Part shown: positions 5,837 to 5,841 of the stretch, piece after piece | Numbering within the stretch: position 1 is the stretch's first letter | How the letters are laid out: each line of letters starts with the position of its first letter | Assembly: GCA_025362165.1 (NCBI GenBank) | Contig: JANYHY010000539.1 | Location: 1 to 5,841, forward strand | DNA: 5,841 bases | DNA from: Myxococcales bacterium | GTDB lineage: Bacteria > Myxococcota_A > Polyangia > Polyangiales > Polyangiaceae | Direction: 5' to 3' | Translations under genes and position numbers: made by a program | The notes under the pieces: model-generated | Told to the model about the DNA's origin: nothing | Databases searched by the model: none | What the model saw: the letters and a program-made list of their open reading frames with translations, nothing else

Positions 5837-5841
5837 GCCGT

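Overview
The window is GC-rich bacterial DNA with long, well-separated genes and strong GC bias at third codon positions. It carries two Crp/Fnr-type regulators, a hemerythrin-like protein, a fatty acyl-AMP ligase and a thiamine-diphosphate lyase that resembles the animal ILVBL/HACL2 enzyme more than bacterial acetolactate synthase. This mix fits a myxobacterium-like (Myxococcota) genome, but that placement is inference from style and gene content. No rRNA, tRNA or marker gene is present to confirm it.

Layout: (1) 1-564, + strand, is the 3' part of a Crp/Fnr regulator whose start lies outside the window. (2) 565-717 is a spacer with a hairpin after the regulator and a candidate operator half-palindrome before the next gene. 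(3) 718-1281, + strand, is a hemerythrin-like di-iron protein with a complete set of metal ligands. (4) 1307-1987, - strand, converges on the hemerythrin gene and encodes a second Crp/Fnr protein. This one is truly FNR-like, with four cysteines placed like an iron-sulfur sensor and an ExxSR recognition helix. (5) 1988-2054 is a short divergent promoter region with one FNR-sized 5-4-5 palindrome inside it and a second just past its edge, at the start of the + gene. (6) 2055-3767, + strand, is a fatty acyl-AMP ligase. (7) 3768-3932 is a spacer with a small GC palindrome. (8) 3933-5678, + strand, is an ILVBL/HACL2-type 2-hydroxyacyl-CoA lyase. (9) 5679-5841 has no supported gene. It holds a 16-nt direct repeat with a 56-nt period and a pair of mutually exclusive hairpins that may be the leader of the next gene.

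Working model: the FNR-like protein senses O2 or NO through an Fe-S cluster and binds ATGAC-N4-GTCAT-like sites. Such sites lie upstream of its own gene, at the start of the ligase gene and, in weaker form, upstream of the hemerythrin gene. The regulated output would be a di-iron O2/NO-binding protein plus a two-enzyme lipid module: acyl activation by the ligase and cleavage or formation of a 2-hydroxyacyl C-C bond by the lyase. The motifs and the repeated sites are seen in the sequence. The regulatory circuit and the shared pathway are inferred.
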